Shown piece by piece: positions 1 to 5,361 of a DNA stretch of 5,361 nt. The stretch is taken from the NCBI GenBank assembly GCA_022600695.1, contig JAHZJY010000182.1:1-5361 (forward strand), read 5' to 3'. Positions within the stretch are counted from its first letter, which is position 1, and each line of letters opens with the position of its first letter. A program made the position numbers and the translations under genes. A model generated the notes under the pieces. The model saw only the letters and a list, made by a program, of their open reading frames with translations. It was not told where the DNA came from and ran no database searches. Source of the DNA: Actinomycetes bacterium. GTDB lineage: Bacteria > Actinomycetota > Actinomycetes > Mycobacteriales > Mycobacteriaceae.

Positions 1-599
1 CCTTCCCGGGGACGAACCCAGACCCGGAAGGCCGGGCCCCGGCCGTCGGCAGCGGCCTCGAGCATCAACGGGCGGATATCGCAGCCGCGGGCCAGGTGGT
101 TGATCGAGGCGGCAGCGTGCCCCGGCCCGATGGCGGGGACGTCGGCCGGTGGGTGCGCACTCATCAGACGGGCCACCGTGGTGTCGGTGAACAACGCCTC
201 GCTTCGCTCGGCTGCGGGGGCCTCGACCGCACCCAGGGTGACCACAGCGCGCACACACGCCCGCCGGCCCTGGACCAGTTCCACATCGACCAGACCGATG
301 CGCCGACCCCGTTTGCGGATTGTGGCGACCAGGCGCACGTCGCCCGGGTCGGGCGCGGCCAGGAAGTCAGCTGACACCGCCACCGGGTGGGCGCAGGGAT
401 CGCCGTATGCCTGACGGGCGGCCTTGGCGCACAGCGCAACCATCACCCCGCCATGCACTTTCGGCCCGATCGTCCAGTCCCCGCTGATGTTTCCCGCAAA
501 ACTCAGGCCCGATTCACCGGGAGGGGCGCCGGCCGGTCGCAGCACCATCGCGTCGGCGAACAACGGAGTCGGCGCTGAGGTGTCCGCAGATGCGTTCAT
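1..599 (-). CDS. Acyl-CoA thioesterase-like double-HotDog protein (Rv0499-like), partial: C-terminus beyond the left edge
   Basis: The frame opens at ATG 599 and stays open for 199 codons to the window edge, so only the N-terminal part is present. TesB-like proteins of this type are usually about 270-290 residues, so roughly 70-90 residues are probably missing. Residues about 33-124 look like a first HotDog domain. They include a W-x-IGPKVHGG segment (42-51) before a long helix (52-65), as in the N-terminal HotDog of TesB-like thioesterases. Beta strands follow (SADFLAAP 76-83, VRLVATIRKRGRR 88-100, LVDVELVQGRRACVRAVVTLG 103-123). A second domain seems to begin near residue 160. The likely reaction is hydrolysis of a cytosolic acyl-CoA, but the substrate is unknown and the active-site residues of the second domain are off the window. 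The gene starts 16 bases after the TIM-barrel gene and has its own Shine-Dalgarno, so it is probably the fourth gene of the operon. It resembles M. tuberculosis Rv0499 by recollection. Confidence 0.8.
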   Translation of the reverse strand, partial: MNASADTSAPTPLFADAMVLRPAGAPPGESGLSFAGNISGDWTIGPKVHGGVMVALCAKAARQAYGDPCAHPVAVSADFLAAPDPGDVRLVATIRKRGRRIGLVDVELVQGRRACVRAVVTLGAVEAPAAERSEALFTDTTVARLMSAHPPADVPAIGPGHAAASINHLARGCDIRPLMLEAAADGRGPAFRVWVRPRE

Positions 600-605
600 C
601 GTCAG

Positions 606-611
606 CCCTTC
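606..611 (-). promoter_or_regulatory. Shine-Dalgarno of the thioesterase-like gene
   Basis: The minus strand reads GAAGGG, then six bases, then ATG at 599. It lies wholly within the 16-base gap after the upstream stop codon. It supports the ATG at 599 as the start and indicates that this operon gene can be initiated independently. Confidence 0.6.
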
Positions 612-615
612 GGTG

Positions 616-1461
616 TCACCGGAGCAGGTGGGTGCGCGCGAACTCCAGCGACTCGGTGAGCAGGCCGTCACGCTCGGCCTTGGTGATCGCCCCCGACGTC
701 GTCACCTCGAGGACCACGTGACCGTTGAAGTCACTGCCGGCCAACATCTGGCAGACCTCGACTGTGGGCTGAGTGCCCCGGCCGGGGACCAGGTGCTCGT
801 CGGTGGACGCGCCATTACCGTCGCACAGGTGCAGATGCACCAGCCCGGACCCCATCCGGGCGGCCATGTCCAGGGCATCGGTGCCCGCGGTTGCGGTGTG
901 CGACAAATCCAGGGTGTAGTGCGCGTGATCGCCGTCCAACGGGTCATAGGACGGCGCGAAGGCCGAGATCGCGGCGCCGGGGCGGCCGCCGCGCCGGCGC
1001 ATCCGCTCTATCGATGACTGGCCGGAGCCGAAAAACCGGTCAGCGCGGAACGGGAACATGTTCTCCACCGCGACCATGACATCCGTGCGCTCCTCGAGCG
1101 CGGCCACCTGGTCACTGAAACCCTCGGCGTAGCGGCGCTGCCAGCGGAACGGCGGGTGTACGACCACTGTCTGGGCACCGAGCCGCTCGGCGGTCTGCAC
1201 GGTGCGATCAAGTTTGAGGATCGGGTCGGGACCCCACACCCGCTGGGAGATCAACAGACAGGGCGCGTGCACCGACAGCACCGGCATGCCATAACGCCGG
1301 GACAGCTGCGAGATGGCGGCGGCATCCTGGCTGACCGCCTCGGCCCAGACCATCAACTCGACGCCGTCATAGCCCAGTTCGGCCGCACACTCAAAAGCCG
1401 CTTCGGTCCGCAGTGGATAGACCGAAGCGGTCGAGAGGCCGACCTTGATCGCTGGCCGCAC
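616..1461 (-). CDS. Endonuclease IV-like / sugar phosphate isomerase-epimerase TIM-barrel protein (Rv0498-like)
   Basis: The 281-residue protein belongs to the AP-endonuclease-2/xylose-isomerase-like TIM-barrel group. Typical strand-end motifs are GYDGVEL (30-36), SVHAP (63-67), VVHPP (100-104), VENMFP (132-137), LDLSH (184-188), VHLHLCD (208-214), DEHLVPGRG (221-229) and VVLEV (249-253). Aligned by eye with E. coli Endonuclease IV, all nine metal ligands appear to have counterparts: H65, H102, E133, D185, H188, H211, D221, H223 and E252. Length also fits Endonuclease IV (285 residues). The residue matching the DNA-contacting Tyr72 is Cys68, however, and the Arg37 region is unlike, so a role as AP endonuclease is not implied. 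A metal-dependent cytosolic isomerase, epimerase or hydrolase is the safer call, substrate unknown. The start is GTG, 3 bases after the upstream stop and with no clear Shine-Dalgarno, which suggests translational coupling. It matches M. tuberculosis Rv0498 closely by memory. Confidence 0.88.
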   Translation of the reverse strand: MRPAIKVGLSTASVYPLRTEAAFECAAELGYDGVELMVWAEAVSQDAAAISQLSRRYGMPVLSVHAPCLLISQRVWGPDPILKLDRTVQTAERLGAQTVVVHPPFRWQRRYAEGFSDQVAALEERTDVMVAVENMFPFRADRFFGSGQSSIERMRRRGGRPGAAISAFAPSYDPLDGDHAHYTLDLSHTATAGTDALDMAARMGSGLVHLHLCDGNGASTDEHLVPGRGTQPTVEVCQMLAGSDFNGHVVLEVTTSGAITKAERDGLLTESLEFARTHLLR

Positions 1462-1464
1462 GGA

Positions 1465-2607
1465 TCAGATCGACTGTAATAAGGCCAGCGGCCCGAGGGT
1501 CACCAAGGCGCCGACCGCGACCGCGATCAGCGTGCTCGCGATGTCCTCGGTCCTGCGAACCACCCGAACCGCGACAACCAGTCCGAGGATAACCAGGACC
1601 GAAAGCGCCAGTGCCACAATGCTATTCCACTGCCAGAGCTGGCCGAATGCAATGAACAACCCGGCACCGAACGCCACTGCCAGCAGGGACTGCAGTACCG
1701 CGATAAGGCCCTGCCACAGCAAGCGCAACGCGCCGCGGGGTCGAGCCGGCGGAGTCGTCGCATCCGCACCCGGCTCGGCGACCGGCCCGACGGCCTCGGT
1801 CTCCAGGCCCCGGCGGGCAAGATCGTCGGCGACAGTCTCACCGGAAAACAATGTGCCGCCCGAAGCGCGCAGATAGGACTGGAGTTCCTCGGCGCCGACA
1901 GCATGTTCATCGACCAGTTCGGCGAGATCCACCGACTGATCGACGGGATCGTAAGCCATCTGCTCGGCACCCGATGCCCGACGCACCGGTCGGGGATCGT
2001 AGCCACGCTCGGGGCCTCGCCGCCGACTCGGCGACGGATCATTCGATAACGGCGGAGGACTCTCCACCGGCGCCGGAACCGGGGTCGGCGCGGCAGCAGC
2101 CTCCCCGGTGGTCTCCTCGGTGGTGTCCTCGGCGGCGTCCTCAGTGGTGTCCTCGGCGGCGTCCTCGGTGGCGTCCTCAGTGGTTTCCTCGGCGGCGTCC
2201 TCGATCACCGGCGCTTCAGCGACCTCCTCGACTACCGCCTCCTCAGCGACCTCCTCAGCGACCTCTTCAGCGACCTCTGCGGCGATCTCCTCGACCACCG
2301 CCTGCTCAGCAACCTCTTCAGCGATCTCCTCGACCGTCGCCTGCTCGGTAACCCCATCATCGGCGACCTCCTCGACCGCCGGCTCAGCCGGGGCCTCCTG
2401 CTCGAGGACTTCCCCGGCTTCCTCGGCGACCGGCTCATCGTCGCGGACGACCGGAATTTCGCTGGTCAGTTCGGCCACGCTGACGGTGTCACCTTTGCGG
2501 CGCCGACGACGTCGGTGACCGCCCGCCGACGGTGCGCCGATCGTCCCGTTACGGGCCAGCAACTCAGCCACCGAGATCGGCCGGCTGCCGTCGTCTGATG
2601 CGCTCAT
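1465..2607 (-). CDS. Three-helix membrane protein with Ala/Glu-rich acidic repeat domain (Rv0497-like)
   Basis: The protein is 380 residues with a modular layout. The N-terminus carries SVAELLAR (12-19), an Arg tract (32-37) and a second SVAEL (43-47). Residues about 53-170 are strongly acidic: a [13 protein letters not shown] segment (88-130), then eight four-residue ED(A/T)(A/T)-type units (136-167). A Pro-rich stretch (172-195) and a basic patch (195-210) follow. A conserved-looking soluble segment (213-270) leads to three hydrophobic segments near 297-323, 327-349 and 356-379. No signal peptide is seen, so the long N-terminal part is probably cytosolic. The function is unknown. The first and last parts closely resemble M. 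tuberculosis Rv0497 (about 310 residues by memory), which I recall without this repeat, so the acidic region looks expanded. The gene overlaps the ppx stop by 4 bases (ATGA) and is 3 bases from the next gene. The start ATG has AGAGG nine bases upstream. Confidence 0.9.
   Translation of the reverse strand: MSASDDGSRPISVAELLARNGTIGAPSAGGHRRRRRRKGDTVSVAELTSEIPVVRDDEPVAEEAGEVLEQEAPAEPAVEEVADDGVTEQATVEEIAEEVAEQAVVEEIAAEVAEEVAEEVAEEAVVEEVAEAPVIEDAAEETTEDATEDAAEDTTEDAAEDTTEETTGEAAAAPTPVPAPVESPPPLSNDPSPSRRRGPERGYDPRPVRRASGAEQMAYDPVDQSVDLAELVDEHAVGAEELQSYLRASGGTLFSGETVADDLARRGLETEAVGPVAEPGADATTPPARPRGALRLLWQGLIAVLQSLLAVAFGAGLFIAFGQLWQWNSIVALALSVLVILGLVVAVRVVRRTEDIASTLIAVAVGALVTLGPLALLQSI
2107..2202 (-). 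repeat. Eight tandem 12-base units, in frame, in the membrane-protein gene
   Basis: On the plus strand the unit is (G/A)G(T/C)GG(T/C)(G/C/T)TCCTC, repeated eight times with no indels and only a few variable positions. On the coding strand each unit encodes four residues: [32 protein letters not shown] (residues 136-167). Some neighbouring pairs form a 24-base higher-order unit (EDAAEDTT). The period is a multiple of three, so unit gain or loss keeps the frame. Confidence 0.9.
2218..2346 (-). repeat. Degenerate Glu/Ala/Val repeat coding for a predicted acidic helix
   Basis: Residues 88-130 of the membrane protein repeat a roughly 13-residue unit ([26 protein letters not shown]), followed by two EEVA units and EEAVVEEVA. 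At the DNA level this is a degenerate array of 12-base CAGCGACCTCCT-like words on the plus strand. Hydrophobic Val/Ile/Ala at every third or fourth position with Glu between is compatible with an amphipathic helix or coiled coil. Fifteen bases encoding EAPVI separate it from the 12-base array. Confidence 0.75.
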
Positions 2608-3584
2608 CGCGTCTCGCCTCTCGATCGGCCCACGCCGTTGCCCAGTCGTGCGGTTCCCTCCACCGCATTGTCCAACCGGCGAAGGATGATGCCCTCACGC
2701 AGTGCCCACGGGCAGATGCTCACCGATTCCAACGACAGTGCTCGCATACTCGCCTCCGCCACCAATGCGCCTGCCACGATCTGCGGCGCCCGCTCGGCAC
2801 TGACCCCTTCCAGTTCGGCACGGTCTGCTGTGGTCATCCTAGAGATGAAGGCTATGAGTTGGTGCAGGCCGTTGGCGGTAAGGACACGTTTGACCCGCGG
2901 CCCGGCCGCCGACGGCGCCGCGCCCGTCAGCCGGGCCAGCGACCTGAAGGTCTTCGAGGTACCGACGGCGAGGTCCGGTTCGCCGGCCTGCAGCACCGCC
3001 TTGGCGGTCCCGGCCATCTCGCTGTCCAGCCAGTCCCGCAGCATCGCGACCTGCCTCCGGCCGGGCGGATCGGCGGACAGCCACTCGCGGGTCAGTCGGC
3101 CGGCACCGAGCGGAAGCGACAACGCCACGTCAGGCTCCTCATCGACGCCGTTGGACAACTCCAGTGAGCCGCCTCCGATATCGAGGTTGATGATCCGACC
3201 CGCACTCCAGCCGTACCAGCGCCGCACCGCCAGGAAAGTGAGCCTCGACTCGTCGGACCCGGCGAGCACCTGCAGGTCGACCCCGGTCTCCGCGCGGACT
3301 TTGGCCAGCACCTCATCGGAGTTGCGGGCATCCCGAACGGCCGAGGTGGCGAACGCCATCAGGTCTGCGCACCGCGAACTGCGGGCGATCTTGGCGAACT
3401 CATCGACCGTCGCGATCAGCTTCCCGGCACCCCGGCGGGTGAGCCTGCCGTCGTCATCGATCGACTCGGCGAGCCGTAGCGGCGCCTTGGTGGAACTCAT
3501 CGGCGTCGGATGCCCGCCCCGGTGGGCGTCGACCACGAGCAGATGCACGGTATTGCTGCCCACGTCAAGCACTCCCAGTCGCAC
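2604..3584 (-). CDS. Ppx/GppA-family exopolyphosphatase (Rv0496/PPX1-like)
   Basis: The 326-residue product is a single-module Ppx/GppA phosphatase of the actin/Hsp70 ATPase fold. Visible motifs are the phosphate-1 loop [11 protein letters not shown] (6-16), FATSAVRDA (78-86), SDESRLTF (110-117) with E112 in the place of the catalytic Glu of E. coli PPX, the phosphate-2 loop LDIGGGSLE (134-142), LPLGAGRLT (157-165) and ALREGIIL (294-301). The family releases phosphate from polyphosphate ends or acts on pppGpp. M. tuberculosis Rv0496, which it closely resembles by memory, is reported to prefer short-chain polyphosphate. It lacks the C-terminal extension of the long E. coli PPX. GTG 3584 is chosen because the Rv0496 product starts there by recollection and a TAGGTT hexamer sits 7 bases upstream. 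GTG 3590 or TTG 3593 would add two or three residues. It is the first gene of the operon and overlaps the next by 4 bases. Confidence 0.92.
   Translation of the reverse strand: MRLGVLDVGSNTVHLLVVDAHRGGHPTPMSSTKAPLRLAESIDDDGRLTRRGAGKLIATVDEFAKIARSSRCADLMAFATSAVRDARNSDEVLAKVRAETGVDLQVLAGSDESRLTFLAVRRWYGWSAGRIINLDIGGGSLELSNGVDEEPDVALSLPLGAGRLTREWLSADPPGRRQVAMLRDWLDSEMAGTAKAVLQAGEPDLAVGTSKTFRSLARLTGAAPSAAGPRVKRVLTANGLHQLIAFISRMTTADRAELEGVSAERAPQIVAGALVAEASMRALSLESVSICPWALREGIILRRLDNAVEGTARLGNGVGRSRGETR
2617..2621 (-). promoter_or_regulatory. Shine-Dalgarno of the Rv0497-like gene, inside the ppx 3' end
   Basis: The minus strand reads AGAGG nine bases before ATG 2607. The site is inside ppx coding sequence and the start codon overlaps the ppx TGA as ATGA, a common arrangement for translational coupling. 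Confidence 0.5.
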
Positions 3585-3591
3585 GTGCACC

Positions 3592-3597
3592 AACCTA
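3592..3597 (-). promoter_or_regulatory. Putative -10 element (TAGGTT) of the ppx operon
   Basis: The minus strand reads TAGGTT, a match to the mycobacterial TANNNT -10 consensus. Its last T is followed by seven bases and then GTG 3584, so transcription would begin at about 3584-3585 and the mRNA would be leaderless. No TTGACA-like -35 is evident at 3615-3620. The TAGG within it could also act as a weak Shine-Dalgarno for a longer transcript. Confidence 0.45.
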
Positions 3598-3613
3598 GCG
3601 GGCAGCGGGCGTC

Positions 3614-3619
3614 TACCGT
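3614..3619 (+). promoter_or_regulatory. Putative -10 element (TACCGT) of the cysteine-rich protein gene
   Basis: TACCGT fits TANNNT and ends eight bases before GTG 3628, which puts the expected transcription start at about 3626-3628, leaderless or nearly so. There is no Shine-Dalgarno before this GTG, which fits leaderless initiation. Its -35 position (about 3591-3596) coincides with the -10 of the divergent ppx promoter. Confidence 0.4.
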
Positions 3620-3627
3620 TGCACAGC

Positions 3628-5361
<1,734 letters not shown>

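Noticed and set aside
424..1017. Plus-strand 197-residue frame antisense to the thioesterase and TIM-barrel genes
   Set aside because: It crosses the junction of two convincing minus-strand genes and its translation resembles nothing. It is a GC-bias shadow.
616..1461. Calling the TIM-barrel gene nfo (Endonuclease IV)
   Set aside because: The metal ligands fit, but the DNA-recognition residues do not. M. tuberculosis has a separate Endonuclease IV (Rv0670), and the close homologue Rv0498 is not known as an AP endonuclease.
2108..2518. Ser/Val/Ala-rich plus-strand frame ([10 protein letters not shown] repeats)
   Set aside because: It is the antisense reading of the 12-base and EEVA repeats in the membrane-protein gene. 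The minus-strand frame has homology at both ends and an operon position, whereas this one has no independent support.
3581..3588. GCACGTGC palindrome at the ppx start as an operator
   Set aside because: An eight-base palindrome of G and C with a central ACGT is common in this base composition, and it overlaps the conserved N-terminal codons. No second copy was seen nearby.
3585..3593. TTG 3593 or GTG 3590 as start of ppx
   Set aside because: Either would add only two or three residues before the conserved RLGVLDVG start. The TAGGTT hexamer would overlap or abut these codons, while GTG 3584 fits the promoter spacing and the remembered Rv0496 start.
2638..3627. Plus-strand open frame that would extend the cysteine-rich protein upstream to 588 residues
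   Set aside because: This part lies antisense to the well-supported ppx gene and is Ser/Arg/Ala-rich with no family resemblance. Its openness follows from GC-biased codons on the other strand. The recognisable protein begins near 3628.

Overview
The window looks like chromosomal DNA from a Mycobacterium or Mycolicibacterium species. It is GC-rich with strongly GC-biased third codon positions, and its proteins closely resemble, from memory and not from a search, M. tuberculosis Rv0495c, Rv0496, Rv0497, Rv0498, Rv0499 and Rv3634c (galE1).

Layout. Positions 1-3584 are a minus-strand gene cluster, read right to left. It holds a Ppx/GppA exopolyphosphatase (3584-2604), a three-helix membrane protein with a long acidic repeat (2607-1465), an Endonuclease IV-like / sugar-phosphate-isomerase-like TIM barrel (1461-616), and the N-terminal part of an acyl-CoA thioesterase-like protein (599 to beyond position 1). 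The first junction is a 4-base ATGA overlap, the second a 3-base gap and the third a 16-base gap, so the four genes very probably form one operon. Positions 3585-3627 are a 43-base divergent promoter region. Two genes follow on the plus strand: a cysteine-rich protein (3628-4404) and a GalE-type UDP-glucose 4-epimerase (4442 to beyond 5361). There is no gene-free stretch over 300 bases and no RNA gene, CRISPR array or mobile element was seen.

Regulation. The ppx, cysteine-rich and galE genes each have a TANNNT -10-like hexamer ending 7-8 bases before the start codon, as expected for leaderless mycobacterial transcripts. In the divergent region each -10 lies where the other promoter's -35 would fall, so the two promoters may exclude each other.

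Function. The genes do not form one obvious pathway. Ppx acts in polyphosphate/(p)ppGpp metabolism, GalE supplies UDP-galactose for the cell-wall galactan, and the others lack a known substrate. The less explored points are the nine apparent Endonuclease IV metal ligands in the TIM-barrel protein, the DUF3109/YkgJ-like cysteine pattern of the plus-strand protein, the expanded 12-base repeat in the membrane protein, and the position of galE1 next to the Rv0495c homologue. I see no clear defence system or wholly new system here.
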